Assembly: GCA_937920495.1 (NCBI GenBank)
Contig: CALEUQ010000045.1
Coordinates: 1-51,004, forward strand
Direction: 5' to 3'
Length of the DNA stretch: 51,004 nucleotides
Source: an uncultured bacterium
Lineage (GTDB): Bacteria; Spirochaetota; UBA4802; UB4802
A program made the position numbers and the translations under genes. Below the pieces are notes generated by a model. The model ran no database searches, had not been told where the DNA came from, and worked only from the letters and a program-made list of their open reading frames with translations. Of this stretch, positions 17,088 to 26,801 are shown piece after piece (the first letter of the stretch is position 1; every line of letters begins with the position of its first letter).

Positions 17088-18020
17088 TTATTCATAGATA
17101 ATGGTATTCCTGCCGGAATTTTTTGCCTTATAAAGATTATCGTCCACCTTTTTAATAATATCATCGACTGTTTCAAACGTGCCCAGCATATCCTTGATTG
17201 ATACAATACCAATACTTGCTGTTATTTTAAAATGAAGAGTGCGATATGTATGCTCGGTGTCCATTATTTCCTGTTTCATGCGTTTTGCAACATTTATTGC
17301 GTCATCGGGTTTGGTTTCAGGCAAAATAACCATAAATTCCTCACCACCGTAACGAAACGCCAGATCAGAATCGCGAAGCTGGTTTATTATTATTGATGAT
17401 ATCTTGCGTAAAACTATATCACCCACCTGATGCCCGTAATTATCATTTACTGATTTAAAGTGGTCAATGTCCAGCATCAAAAGCGATAGATCGCGATTAT
17501 AGCGTTTAGCGCGTTTAAATTCAAGTTCAATCTGTTCTATGAAGTACCTCCTGTTATAAAGCCCGGTCAATGGATCCGTAATTGAGAGCCACTTTAATAT
17601 TTCAGTGCGTTGTTCTACCATCTCTTCAAGGTTATTTGAATATTTTTCTAACAGTTTTTTTGATTCAATGAGTTCATTGACTATTGAATCCTTTTCGCGC
17701 AAAAGAGAATCTGATCGTGTTTTAAATTGTTCAAGTTCATGTGTCAATGTGATAAGAAATTCTTTTGTGAAGGGGGCAAAAGTTGTGGACTCTGTATTAA
17801 CCAGTATCTGGATTGTATGCAAAAGCTGTGCCAATGGTTTTGCAACAAACATCACTGCGATTACGATTGCAACAATATTTATTACAATAATGCCGCTTAC
17901 AGTGGTTATATTCAAATTGATGCTATTATTTGTATAAAGATATCCACACGTCATTACTGTTATAAATGTAGTATACAGGACAATCTTGATAGTAAGCCAT
18001 ATGGTAATGTTATGGTGCAT
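17088..18020 (-). CDS. Membrane-bound diguanylate cyclase (GGDEF)
   Basis: About 310 residues, makes cyclic di-GMP from two GTP. I chose the ATG at 18020 because AAGGAAT lies just before it; a start at 18068 would overlap the upstream gene. Two transmembrane helices lie in the first 70 residues, then a coiled-coil (about 100-145) and a GGDEF domain beginning DPLTGLYNRRYF. The active loop is GGEEF. RDSD five residues before it is an intact I-site, so product inhibition is expected. The short periplasmic loop makes a large sensor domain unlikely. The gene converges on the MBL gene with no gap. Confidence 0.93.
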   Translation of the reverse strand: MHHNITIWLTIKIVLYTTFITVMTCGYLYTNNSINLNITTVSGIIVINIVAIVIAVMFVAKPLAQLLHTIQILVNTESTTFAPFTKEFLITLTHELEQFKTRSDSLLREKDSIVNELIESKKLLEKYSNNLEEMVEQRTEILKWLSITDPLTGLYNRRYFIEQIELEFKRAKRYNRDLSLLMLDIDHFKSVNDNYGHQVGDIVLRKISSIIINQLRDSDLAFRYGGEEFMVILPETKPDDAINVAKRMKQEIMDTEHTYRTLHFKITASIGIVSIKDMLGTFETVDDIIKKVDDNLYKAKNSGRNTIIYE

Positions 18021-18036
18021 ATTCCTTATGCCTTTT

Positions 18037-18822
18037 TTAGCCATAAAGACAGTTACGAATTCCTTCAATCAACGCTATAACGTTTTTGCCTAAATCAGGG
18101 ATATAGTAGCCTCCTTCTAAAATGGCGAATATATGGCCTTTACAGTAATTTTTTGCATATGTGCCTGCAATTTCACCTATTGTGTAATAATCCTGTGTTG
18201 AAAGATTTGCACCCCAGTCCTTTATATACTGGTCAAATCCTGCACTGATGCCCAGTATATCAGCACTACCACATTGCTGTAGCCGTGTTTTTGTTTCATT
18301 GATAAAATCAACAGGGTTAGATGACTGTATGTTTAAGACGGGCACATTAACATTAGATTTAAAAATGGTATCAGTACCATCGCCAAAATGCAGGTCAATA
18401 TCAAGAATAATAGCTTTTTGTATAATATTATCAGCAAGCAATCGCTTGATAGCAATGCCCATATTGTTGAAATAGCAAAATCCCCAGTTATGGTCGGGAT
18501 TTGCGTGATGTCCCGGTGGGCGTATCACTGCAAAGCTGGGCTTGCCTTCCATTGCCATTCTGGCAGCGGTAAGTGCTCCACCTGCAGAAAGTTTTGCAAC
18601 CGTATATCGCACATCATCCTGTTTTTCCATGGCAAGCAAGCCTTCTGAATGGCAAAGGAGTATATCATCATCAGTGCAGCTTTCAGGTTTAATTATCGGG
18701 TAACTATCGCCTAATTCCTTTATTATTTGTTGTACCCGTTCCGGTTTTTCCACTGATGCGGTAACATAATTGGTTGTGTATGCAGGATCATAGATAATGT
18801 AAAAGGGACGTTGCATAGGCAT
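18037..18822 (-). CDS. Histone-deacetylase-family protein (AcuC/acetylpolyamine amidohydrolase type)
   Basis: A 261-residue, somewhat short member of the HDAC superfamily. Signature pieces are RPPGHHANPDHNWGFCYFNN (tandem His and charge-relay region, about residues 98-117), ILDIDLHFGDGT (zinc Asp and His), GISAGFDQYIKDWG (second zinc Asp) and LEGGYY (catalytic Tyr). All catalytic residues appear present. Bacterial members deacetylate acetyl-CoA synthetase, polyamines or other small amines. It ends 16 bp before the cyclase gene, so they may share a transcript. A GGCGATAGT site lies at 18703-18711. Confidence 0.88.
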   Translation of the reverse strand: MPMQRPFYIIYDPAYTTNYVTASVEKPERVQQIIKELGDSYPIIKPESCTDDDILLCHSEGLLAMEKQDDVRYTVAKLSAGGALTAARMAMEGKPSFAVIRPPGHHANPDHNWGFCYFNNMGIAIKRLLADNIIQKAIILDIDLHFGDGTDTIFKSNVNVPVLNIQSSNPVDFINETKTRLQQCGSADILGISAGFDQYIKDWGANLSTQDYYTIGEIAGTYAKNYCKGHIFAILEGGYYIPDLGKNVIALIEGIRNCLYG

Positions 18823-18946
18823 ACTCCTTGTTATAGGTAATTATATGATAATTGAGTAAGAGGTAAATGTCAAATTAGTTTTTATTTTCTTCTTACAGTG
18901 CATACGCAGTATAAGAGGTGAGAAAAAATATCAGATAATTTTTGAA

Positions 18947-19534
18947 TTAAAATGGACGTTCTTTTACGTTGAACTGCCACAGCTCAACAAGTTTTTCAAA
19001 TTCTTTGTCTTTGGGCTTACCCTCATAGGCTTTATTGCGGCGTTTTATAAGATACATCACGGTACTGTCTTCAAGTAAAAATTTTTCACCCAGCGCGTTG
19101 AGCTTGCGGATACAATAATTGAGATTATAGGTCTGGAAATCACCAATATATTGCGATGATGCAATGGTTGGCTCAAATTTCATTAACAGTTCAGTAAAGT
19201 ATAGTGCAAGACGCCACGAATCGGTACTCCCACCAAGGCCTGCTTTAAAATACATACTAAGCTTTTCATATAAATTAATATTGTGGTAGTATGATTCAAA
19301 CACAATTGAAATTAATTCAGGAAACAGATTGGTTATTTCTATTATGTCAATTGGCTCATTGCGGCTTTTAAAGTACTCAAAAATCTTTTTGCTGGTTTCA
19401 TTATCCAGGGGTTGGGGGTCAATAAGCTCAATAAACATGTCTTTTATTATCGTACGCACCTTGCCAGCTTTTTTTAAGTATATCTCTATCTCAACCGGCT
19501 CAACGTAATAATTTATTCTGTCATTTACTTCCAT
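18947..19534 (-). CDS. Hypothetical protein
   Basis: A 195-residue soluble protein, mainly helical after an N-terminal beta segment (NYYVEPVEIEIYLKKAGKV). There is no signal peptide or membrane helix. It is Tyr- and Glu-rich with GLGGSTDSWRLALYFTELL in the middle. It starts 17 bp after the LysM membrane protein gene in the same direction and is probably its operon partner. Not recognised. Confidence 0.65.
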   Translation of the reverse strand: MEVNDRINYYVEPVEIEIYLKKAGKVRTIIKDMFIELIDPQPLDNETSKKIFEYFKSRNEPIDIIEITNLFPELISIVFESYYHNINLYEKLSMYFKAGLGGSTDSWRLALYFTELLMKFEPTIASSQYIGDFQTYNLNYCIRKLNALGEKFLLEDSTVMYLIKRRNKAYEGKPKDKEFEKLVELWQFNVKERPF

Positions 19535-19551
19535 TGATTATCACATTACAT

Positions 19552-21813
19552 TCATTTACTTTTGTTAGTGACTTTTAATTCATTCATTTTTTGTATCAAT
19601 CTTTTGAGTAATTCCTTTTGCCTGTCATTGTAAGCTGCATACATAGCTTTGTGTGCCGTAGTTTCATCAACTATGCCTTTATCAATTTTTTTCTCTAACT
19701 CATCAACTAATGTATAAAACAAAATGTTGCGGTTTAATAATTTTTTTTGGGATATACCCCACAGTGTGTCACCGGGCTTTACAACTACAATTTCACCATC
19801 TAAAAGAATGAATCTGTTGCCCGGGTAAATCCAGTGCGGATTTTTTTCTTTAAGGCTTTTGATGTCTATACGGCTGTAGCCATTTTTTACTGCAACGTCA
19901 TTGGCATAGAAAAAGATGTCTCTGTCGGATACATGTATGCCATACTTTTTTGTGAGATATTCGATGTAGCGTGCGTGCCGCTGTTGTTCCTGTTTTTTTT
20001 GGTATAATACAAACGCACGATAGCTTCCAAATAGTAAGAATGCAGCTGCAACGATTGCAATCACAACAGCAACAACTTTTTTCAATACGGTTAAGTGCCT
20101 TTTTAGTTTTTCTCTGGTGATTAACGATACATCAAGTTGTTTTATTTCAGTGATTTCTTTTTTACGCTTGAGTATTGCTTTTTCAATACTTTTTGCTTCT
20201 TTTGCAATTGCTGCGTTTTTAGCATAAAACAGGTCAAGCAGTAATTCTAACCTTTGACGATCCCGGGCAATACGGTTAAATATTTCAGGCAGGGCATGTG
20301 TTGCAGGTAGTGATGGCTCATCCAGCTTTTCAATGATTGAAAATGGATATTCATTGGTAACCTGCACTGGCTGACATACCATATATGCATATCTATTGTA
20401 CAGCATGATAGTGTATCTGTAACCGTCATCAGGCAAAGACGAACGTGAGTGCAATGAATACAGTATTTTTTCAATGCGTTTATAAATATCGCGGTTGTGT
20501 GTTGCGTGAAGTATAACACGCAGTGTTTGCATAGTGTTATATATCAGGTGGGGCGATAGTTTTTGTGTAATCTTCTCAATAGCAGTAAAGTCTTCTGCTG
20601 CAAGTGCTTCTGCACATTCTTTGCTGCAGAAAGAGAGCATGTCGGATAAAAGTTTTTCATAATCAAGATAATACCGTATATCATATTGATGTGAAGGGAT
20701 GCAATACAGTATATCTTTAAGGGGTATACCTTCCCGGTTACTATCGACAAGAATAACCGGGGAAAGATTGGCACACAGCATGGCTGCTTTTTTATAGATG
20801 GCATAATCGATAATGTACAGGTTGGCATCTGTCTCTATAGCCTGGCTGATAGCTGGGTCATGTATATATACAATAACAATATCCTTTGTGGCTGGTTTTA
20901 CATTCTTGATGGTGATGACGCAATTGTGTGATGATCCAATATTCTGTATGGTAAAACCTTGCGGATTATCACATACATAATTTTTTAAAGATTTATAATG
21001 CAGGGTGCACTGATTAAAAAGCTTTTGCACAAGCTTTATTTCATCATCGTTGTCATAAAATATCCTGAGCCTTCCTCCGGTTGCATTTTTCCACTTTATA
21101 AGCGGCACTAGTGGCATGCTACTGGTGTGTGTGATAATGACGTCTCGTATAGTGGCAGGGTCAATCTGAAGTTGTGAAAACGCATTATAATAATGCATGG
21201 GAATGCCAACACTTGAGAAAGATTTATTTTTATAAAACATGACAGCATTAGGTGTAACTACAAAACCACTGCCGGCATATCGTGCAGTGTGTGCTAGCTC
21301 AGAGAGCCTGTCATGTACCAATACGTCACCGGGATATCTCTGGTGTGTTTCCTTTAAGTCAAACATCGTTTTCTGGTTGTGCAGAATTTTAAAGTTACTA
21401 TCGGTATAAAACACACCTAAAAATGTTTCCCTGTCCGAGATTATCTGCTCTTTGGAAAGTTGTGGTATATCCTGCTCAATATCAACAATAGTAGCATTAT
21501 TCAGATCAAGACCAAATAATTTCTGGAATTCAAGATAGCGCTTCACAATGAGCTTGCTGCCTATATACCGGTTTGATGAAAGATAACGGGGGTCAATGTT
21601 ATATTGCTCACTGGCGGGATTGCCGGTGATAAGGTCGGTGATGATGATATTTTCAATAAGCGGGATAACACGTGGTGTCAATGACATGCTGTTGCCAATG
21701 CGTATAAATGGCTTTTCATCTTCGGTAGAATCGCCGGTAAATACAATAAAACATTCAGGTGAAATTATAAACAGCCTGTCATCATCATTGTTAATTATTT
21801 CCTTAAGTTCCAT
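19552..21813 (-). CDS. Large unknown protein with transmembrane helix and C-terminal LysM-like domain
   Basis: About 753 residues. I start it at ATG 21813 behind GGAGGG, which overlaps the antiporter stop by 11 bp; a longer frame from 21867 would run deeper into that gene. Residues 1-580 are a cytosolic alpha/beta region I do not recognise. A Lys/Glu-rich coiled stretch follows, then one membrane helix (VVAVVIAIVAAAFLLFGSY, about 600). The C-terminal part has VVVKPGDTLWGISQKKL, a LysM motif for peptidoglycan binding. The protein seems to link a cytosolic domain to the cell wall. A GGCGATAGT site is at 20552-20560. Function unknown. Confidence 0.75.
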   Translation of the reverse strand: MELKEIINNDDDRLFIISPECFIVFTGDSTEDEKPFIRIGNSMSLTPRVIPLIENIIITDLITGNPASEQYNIDPRYLSSNRYIGSKLIVKRYLEFQKLFGLDLNNATIVDIEQDIPQLSKEQIISDRETFLGVFYTDSNFKILHNQKTMFDLKETHQRYPGDVLVHDRLSELAHTARYAGSGFVVTPNAVMFYKNKSFSSVGIPMHYYNAFSQLQIDPATIRDVIITHTSSMPLVPLIKWKNATGGRLRIFYDNDDEIKLVQKLFNQCTLHYKSLKNYVCDNPQGFTIQNIGSSHNCVITIKNVKPATKDIVIVYIHDPAISQAIETDANLYIIDYAIYKKAAMLCANLSPVILVDSNREGIPLKDILYCIPSHQYDIRYYLDYEKLLSDMLSFCSKECAEALAAEDFTAIEKITQKLSPHLIYNTMQTLRVILHATHNRDIYKRIEKILYSLHSRSSLPDDGYRYTIMLYNRYAYMVCQPVQVTNEYPFSIIEKLDEPSLPATHALPEIFNRIARDRQRLELLLDLFYAKNAAIAKEAKSIEKAILKRKKEITEIKQLDVSLITREKLKRHLTVLKKVVAVVIAIVAAAFLLFGSYRAFVLYQKKQEQQRHARYIEYLTKKYGIHVSDRDIFFYANDVAVKNGYSRIDIKSLKEKNPHWIYPGNRFILLDGEIVVVKPGDTLWGISQKKLLNRNILFYTLVDELEKKIDKGIVDETTAHKAMYAAYNDRQKELLKRLIQKMNELKVTNKSK

Positions 21814-23500
21814 ATCCCTCCATTGCCATAATATGAGATGTTGTTTTAAGAATTGCAATAAATTCATTATTGGTTTTTGCGTTCAGTATTTGAAATACTA
21901 CATTTGGATTTGCACATAATTGTGCTATCTTTGATATGATAAAAATCTGCGTATCATTGTCATATTGAGGTGTGATAATAATAAAAATTACCTTTGCAGG
22001 TTTGCCATCAGGTGCATCAAAATCAAGACCTTGCGAATGTGTTGCACATACCACTACAGGTTTTTTACATTCAGTGATGCGAGCATGGGGAATTGCAACA
22101 TGCTGACCTATAGCGGTACTCATTAATCTTTCGCGTTCAATAATTGCACGTGCTACCTGTTTTGCATCATACCCATATCGCTTGTGTAAGTGCTGTGCCA
22201 CCTGTTGTATCAATTCATCACGATTGGTGCATGTGCAATCAGGAATAAAGTTATTGTCTAAAAGTTCAATGAGGGAAACTTCTTCTTTAGGATTGAGTAT
22301 ACATTTTAACAATGGTCCGGAGAACAGTGATGTTGCTATGGCCATAACCACAATTGAAGAATATGTGGTGGTTGTGATAATTCCATATTGAAGTGCAAAT
22401 ATACCCACAATAATGCCCATTGTTCCGCTGGTGCTCATCCCAATTCCAATAGCCAGGGAATCCCTGAATGAATTGTTGCTGATTTTCCCGGCAATCAGGC
22501 TTGCAATTATATTTGAAATAAACACAACCAGTGTAATTAAAAATGATTGTAGCATCGATAGCTGCGTGAGGAGATTTATCCCCAGACCAATGGAAACAAA
22601 AAAAAGCGGTGAAAAGAAGTTGTCAATAAATTGATTGATAATCTCTTTAGTATGTGCGTTAAGGTGAGGTGAGTCGCCTAATACAATGCCACCCATGAAT
22701 GCACCCATAAACGCATGGATACCAATAGCTTCAGTCAATGACGCTAGAAACATTGATAATACCAGGCACAATGTTATGACACCGCCCGGCCATTCAGCTT
22801 TAGCCTGAACTACCGGTAGCAATTCATTTATAACATATCGAAAAAGTGTTAAAATGACAATCGTAATAAATAATGTTAAACCTAATGAAGTTATAATGGA
22901 GCTAATTGCAATAGAACCAGTTTCAACTGTTTTAATTAATGATGAAAAGAAGATCCATCCAATGATATCGTTTACCATTGCTGAGGTTAAAATTATCATC
23001 CCTAAATCTGAATGGAATATCTTAACATCAAGTAGTATTGAAGCAATGACCGGCAGGGCAGTAATTGCAGTAACAATAGCAAAAAAAAGGGATGTTGGCA
23101 GAGATTTATATGTACCTGAAAAATCCGGAATATACCAGGATACAATAAAACCTGCTATGAATGGAATGAGTATGGAAAAAATACTAACAGCTGCAATAGA
23201 TCCACCCTGTTTATAGATTGATGACAGTTCCACTTCAATGCCAACCTTGACCATAATGAAAATTAAGCCTAAGAAGACAATCCCCTTTAAATGCCCGGTT
23301 GGTGGGAAAAGCCATGTAAAAAAATTGGGTGCTATGTGACCAAAAAATGTGGGACCCAACAAAATTCCTGCAATAATTTGCCCTATAACAGGAGGCATTT
23401 TAAAACGTATGAATAGTTCACTGAATAGTTTTGCAACAATCAGCATGATGCTGATTGAAAGCAGCAATATTAATATTTCATTGGAAGATATATGCATCAT
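21803..23500 (-). CDS. CPA2-type cation/proton antiporter with PTS EIIA-like C-terminal domain
   Basis: About 565 residues, started at the tandem ATG near 23500, which has AGGAAT upstream. Residues 1-400 form some twelve membrane helices of the KefB/NhaA-like CPA2 fold, including SAMVNDIIGW with the Asn-Asp ion-binding pair. From about 420 the protein is an EIIA(Ntr/Fru)-like domain: ERERLMSTAIGQHVAIPHAR with the phosphorylatable His, then KVIFIIITPQ. The fusion suggests that antiport of Na+ or K+ is tuned by a PTS phosphorelay or a related signal. It overlaps the LysM protein gene by 11 bp. Confidence 0.88.
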   Translation of the reverse strand: MMHISSNEILILLLSISIMLIVAKLFSELFIRFKMPPVIGQIIAGILLGPTFFGHIAPNFFTWLFPPTGHLKGIVFLGLIFIMVKVGIEVELSSIYKQGGSIAAVSIFSILIPFIAGFIVSWYIPDFSGTYKSLPTSLFFAIVTAITALPVIASILLDVKIFHSDLGMIILTSAMVNDIIGWIFFSSLIKTVETGSIAISSIITSLGLTLFITIVILTLFRYVINELLPVVQAKAEWPGGVITLCLVLSMFLASLTEAIGIHAFMGAFMGGIVLGDSPHLNAHTKEIINQFIDNFFSPLFFVSIGLGINLLTQLSMLQSFLITLVVFISNIIASLIAGKISNNSFRDSLAIGIGMSTSGTMGIIVGIFALQYGIITTTTYSSIVVMAIATSLFSGPLLKCILNPKEEVSLIELLDNNFIPDCTCTNRDELIQQVAQHLHKRYGYDAKQVARAIIERERLMSTAIGQHVAIPHARITECKKPVVVCATHSQGLDFDAPDGKPAKVIFIIITPQYDNDTQIFIISKIAQLCANPNVVFQILNAKTNNEFIAILKTTSHIMAMEGYGT

Positions 23501-23526
23501 TGTGATTCCTAAAAACAATAGCTTAA

Positions 23527-24087
23527 TTACGAACTATATATCACAGCAAGTATCTTAGCAGGCTCTCCCGTTGCAGTATCAACCCGGTGAGGTACTGTTG
23601 AATCATAATAGATGCAATCTCCGGGTAATAGAATATCAGAGTAATCAGCCAGCTGAATTTTTACCTGCCCCTCAAGGACGTAGATAAACTCTTCGCCTTC
23701 ATGGCTGTACGGTTGGCCACCGGCCACAGGTTCAAGTGTGACAATAAAAGGTTCCATGTGACGGTTTACTTTTTCAGGTGCTAACGATTCATACGTATAT
23801 CCGTAGCGCACTCCTTCCTTTGAGGCAACACGTGAGGTTAACTGACGTTCGCTGCTGCGCACTATAGTAAAGGGTGCTTCTGTTGTCTGACCAAAGAATC
23901 TACCCATTTCAAGGTTAAGCGCACGTGATATTTTTATAAGCGCACCCAGTGGTGGTGATATGAGATGATTTTCAATCTGAGAGATAAACGCTGATGAAAA
24001 TCCTGTTTTTGATGCAAGATCATTTAATGACATGCCCCGGGCTTCACGAAATTCTTTTATCTTTTCCCCAACTTTTATTTCATTCAT
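23527..24087 (-). CDS. XRE-family transcriptional regulator with cupin sensor domain
   Basis: A 186-residue protein. The N-terminal HTH (residues 6-60) has the pattern REARGMSLNDLASKTGFSSA for the recognition helices. The C-terminal cupin (about 110-185) contains EGEEFIYVLEGQVKI and GDCIYYDSTVPHRV, so ligand or metal sensing is likely. Such regulators often control amino-acid, polyamine or sugar genes nearby. The neighbour it would most likely serve is the antiporter operon 27 bp downstream, but the trp operon lies upstream. It appears to have its own promoter. Confidence 0.88.
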   Translation of the reverse strand: MNEIKVGEKIKEFREARGMSLNDLASKTGFSSAFISQIENHLISPPLGALIKISRALNLEMGRFFGQTTEAPFTIVRSSERQLTSRVASKEGVRYGYTYESLAPEKVNRHMEPFIVTLEPVAGGQPYSHEGEEFIYVLEGQVKIQLADYSDILLPGDCIYYDSTVPHRVDTATGEPAKILAVIYSS

Positions 24088-24109
24088 GGATGAGCTCCTT
24101 TACTATACA

Positions 24110-24138
24110 TAATTATTAAAAATTTTATAAGTCTGTAA
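24110..24138 (-). promoter_or_regulatory. Candidate promoter for the XRE-cupin gene
   Basis: On the minus strand TTACAG (24133-24138), 17-bp spacer, TAATTA (24110-24115). It lies 23 bp before the start codon. Confidence 0.35.
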
Positions 24139-24215
24139 GTTATTCATAGTGTTAATGATTAAGAAAAAAAGTCAAACAGAATATAGTTGGTGCATCAGTA
24201 GAAGTACAATATTAG

Positions 24216-24264
24216 GGGCGATAGTAACTGATGAAGGGATACACAGTCACAGTAACTATCGCCC
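24216..24264. repeat. Inverted pair of the GGCGATAGT motif after trpA
   Basis: GGGCGATAGTAACTG (24216-24230) and CAGTAACTATCGCCC (24250-24264) form a 15-bp stem with one mismatch and a 19-base loop. It begins 6 bp beyond the trpA stop. It has no following T-run on the trp strand, so it is not a textbook terminator but could stop or stabilise the transcript. Confidence 0.8.
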
Positions 24265-24269
24265 AAACA

Positions 24270-25016
24270 TTAAAACGCTATGTACTCAAACAATGTATTC
24301 AAAAAATATTTATACGCATCCACACCATGCTCCAGTTTCTTTACAAGAGCTGTCCCCATTATGAAACCGTCGGCATACTGCAATGCTTGTTGTATATCCT
24401 GTCTATTCTGAATACCAAAGCCCATCACTACAGGAACAGTTGCATATTTTTTTGATAGAGTAATAATGCCCTTCAATTCATCGGTGATGGTAAGTGAGCT
24501 GCCAGTTGTTCCTCTAAGTGAAATGGTGTAAATAAATCCAGTAGCAGCGGAGCATATGGTCTGTATCTGAGTGTGCGTTGATTCGGGCGTAATAAAATGA
24601 ATATATTCAAGATTGTAACTTTTAGCGCAATCGGCAAACGGTGCCGATTCAACAAAGGGGACATCGGCAAGTATAATGCCATCTATACCACTTGCAACAA
24701 ACTGTTGCATGCTATCTTCAATACCACAGTGAAATACTTTGTTGGCATAGGTCATAATATATATTTTTTTGCTGCTACCGATTTTTACGATGTGTTCTTT
24801 TAATGCTTTACAACTTTGTAACACTGTATCAGTTGTAACACCTGCGCTAAGCGCTCTGTGTGATGCATACGCAAGTGCTGGCCCGTCGGCAACAGGATCG
24901 CTAAAGGGGAGTCCCACTTCAATAAAATCAAAATATTGTAGTCCCGCAATAGCTGCTTCAAAAAATGTGCTGGGGTCAGGATAGTTACCAACTAAATAAA
25001 ATCCATTGTATCTCAT
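24270..25016 (-). CDS. trpA: Tryptophan synthase alpha chain
   Basis: A 248-residue subunit that cleaves indole-3-glycerol phosphate to indole, which tunnels to Trp[21 protein letters not shown] near the N terminus (about 31-50) carries the catalytic Glu and Asp; [27 protein letters not shown] and [14 protein letters not shown] cover the phosphate-binding loops. The start is slightly shorter than in enteric TrpA. Its ATG overlaps the trpB stop by 4 bp. It is the last gene of the trp operon and is followed by the inverted motif pair. Confidence 0.95.
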   Translation of the reverse strand: MRYNGFYLVGNYPDPSTFFEAAIAGLQYFDFIEVGLPFSDPVADGPALAYASHRALSAGVTTDTVLQSCKALKEHIVKIGSSKKIYIMTYANKVFHCGIEDSMQQFVASGIDGIILADVPFVESAPFADCAKSYNLEYIHFITPESTHTQIQTICSAATGFIYTISLRGTTGSSLTITDELKGIITLSKKYATVPVVMGFGIQNRQDIQQALQYADGFIMGTALVKKLEHGVDAYKYFLNTLFEYIAF

Positions 25017-26209
25017 AATGCCACTTCCTTTAAGATGGTATCCAGATCTTTATCGCCTCTGCCTGAAAGATTAATGATCACAGATGTATCCGCAAAACGC
25101 TTTATGTTATGAAGCACATATCCCAATGCGTGGCTGCTTTCCAGTGCAGGGATTATGCCTTCGGTGCGTGTTAATGTGATACATGCATCCAGTGCCTGTG
25201 TGTCAGAGCAGGTTGCGTACTCAACTGTCTTATTGTCTTTCCAGAAACTGTGTTCGGGCCCTACAGAAGGATAATCAAGCCCTGCCGAAATTGAATGCAC
25301 GTGCATAACCTGTCCATCATCATCCTGTAAAAGATAGCTAAGCGCTCCATGCAAAATACCGGGTCTTCCTGATGTTAATGATGCGCAGTGCCCTCCAGGA
25401 AAAAGTCCTTTGCCGCCAGCTTCCACACCAATGCAGCGCGCCTCTGTATCAATAAATGCGTGGAAAAATCCTGCAGCGTTACTGCCACCACCAACGCAGG
25501 CAACACAGTATTGCGGCAGGCTGCCACTTATTGTTTTGAATTGCTGTAGTGCTTCATTGCCAATAACCTTCTGAAAATCGCGTACAATCATGGGAAAAGG
25601 ATGTGGTCCGCTTACCGAACCTAATAGATAATGGGTGCTCTGCACATTACGAACCCAGTCGCGCAGAGCTTCATTGATTGCATCTTTTAATGTCTGGCTA
25701 CCTGATGTAACCGGTACAACCTGTGCACCTAAAAGCTTCATACGTTTTACATTGGGCATCTGCCGTTCAATATCTACCGCACCCATATAAATAGTGCATT
25801 CCAGCCCAAAAAGCGCTGCCACCGTAGCTGTGGCTACACCATGCTGGCCAGCACCGGTTTCGGCAATGATGCGCTTTTTTCCCATAAAGCGCGTAAGCAA
25901 AGCCTGTCCCAGGGTGTTGTTTAACTTATGTGCACCGGTATGCAGCAGATCTTCACGTTTAAGATATAGGTGTATTCCTGTTTTTTCTGAAAGCCGCTGT
26001 GCAAAGTAAAGCGGTGTTGGCCTTCCAGCATAGTGCTGTAATAGGTTATTCAATTCTTTGTGCACTGATTCATCTTTCAGAAAGTGTGTGTAGGCTTCTT
26101 CAAGTTCTTGCAAAGCATTAATTAAGGTCTCTGGCACAAACCTGCCGCCATAGTTACCAAAATAGCCATTCTTATCGGGATATGTCATGACCGCACTCTT
26201 TGATTGCAT
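25013..26209 (-). CDS. trpB: Tryptophan synthase beta chain
   Basis: A 398-residue PLP enzyme that condenses indole with serine. [10 protein letters not shown]-type entry ([14 protein letters not shown], about 20-33), [20 protein letters not shown] with the PLP Lys, [14 protein letters not shown], and the phosphate clamp [11 protein letters not shown] are all intact. The ATG at 26209 is well served by AGAGGTGA, giving a 38-bp overlap with trpF. This is the standard TrpB1 type that partners TrpA, which is next door. Confidence 0.96.
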   Translation of the reverse strand: MQSKSAVMTYPDKNGYFGNYGGRFVPETLINALQELEEAYTHFLKDESVHKELNNLLQHYAGRPTPLYFAQRLSEKTGIHLYLKREDLLHTGAHKLNNTLGQALLTRFMGKKRIIAETGAGQHGVATATVAALFGLECTIYMGAVDIERQMPNVKRMKLLGAQVVPVTSGSQTLKDAINEALRDWVRNVQSTHYLLGSVSGPHPFPMIVRDFQKVIGNEALQQFKTISGSLPQYCVACVGGGSNAAGFFHAFIDTEARCIGVEAGGKGLFPGGHCASLTSGRPGILHGALSYLLQDDDGQVMHVHSISAGLDYPSVGPEHSFWKDNKTVEYATCSDTQALDACITLTRTEGIIPALESSHALGYVLHNIKRFADTSVIINLSGRGDKDLDTILKEVAL

Positions 26210-26801
26210 ATATCACCTCTTTCATCTTAGTTACATTTTTTATTCCGGGTGCATCCTCAATGCCACTGGCGATATCAATACCGTATGGGTGTAGTGTGGC
26301 ACATAACTGTGAAATATTACTGCTGTGTATGCCGCCGGAGATTATTGTTCTGCCCATGTGTGCAAATGATGCAACACTTTCCCAGTCAAATTGCTGCCCC
26401 GTGCCACCATAGCGGGAACTGTCAAACGTATCAAAAAGATAAAAATCTTTTTCGCTAATGACAGGGACACGATGTAATGAAAAATTTTTACTCACGCGTA
26501 TTCCAAGAAAAATAATAAAGTGTGGCGATAGCTCCACGTAAACATCCTCAGAATATACCTGCAGTGCGTCAAGTCCTAACGTGTACGCTATTGATGCTAT
26601 TGCATTGGGGCTGTTATCCACAAATACCCCCACGCTTTTGACACCGTAGTGTTTGCAGATAGCTATGCAGTCCTTAGCTTGAGTAAAATTACAGAAGCGT
26701 GGCGAGCCTGCATAAAAGATAAAACCGCATGCACTCACACCCAATCTGCATGCTGCCTCAACATCGCCAGGTTGAGTAAATCCACAAAATTTAACAAACA
26801 T
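26172..26801 (-). CDS. trpF: Phosphoribosylanthranilate isomerase
   Basis: A 209-residue TIM barrel performing the Amadori rearrangement of phosphoribosylanthranilate. [19 protein letters not shown] contains the catalytic Cys5, and [19 protein letters not shown] the catalytic Asp and phosphate loop. The N terminus reads KFCGF rather than the usual KICGI. It overlaps trpC by 11 bp and trpB by 38 bp, consistent with tight coupling. Confidence 0.93.
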   Translation of the reverse strand: MFVKFCGFTQPGDVEAACRLGVSACGFIFYAGSPRFCNFTQAKDCIAICKHYGVKSVGVFVDNSPNAIASIAYTLGLDALQVYSEDVYVELSPHFIIFLGIRVSKNFSLHRVPVISEKDFYLFDTFDSSRYGGTGQQFDWESVASFAHMGRTIISGGIHSSNISQLCATLHPYGIDIASGIEDAPGIKNVTKMKEVIYAIKECGHDISR

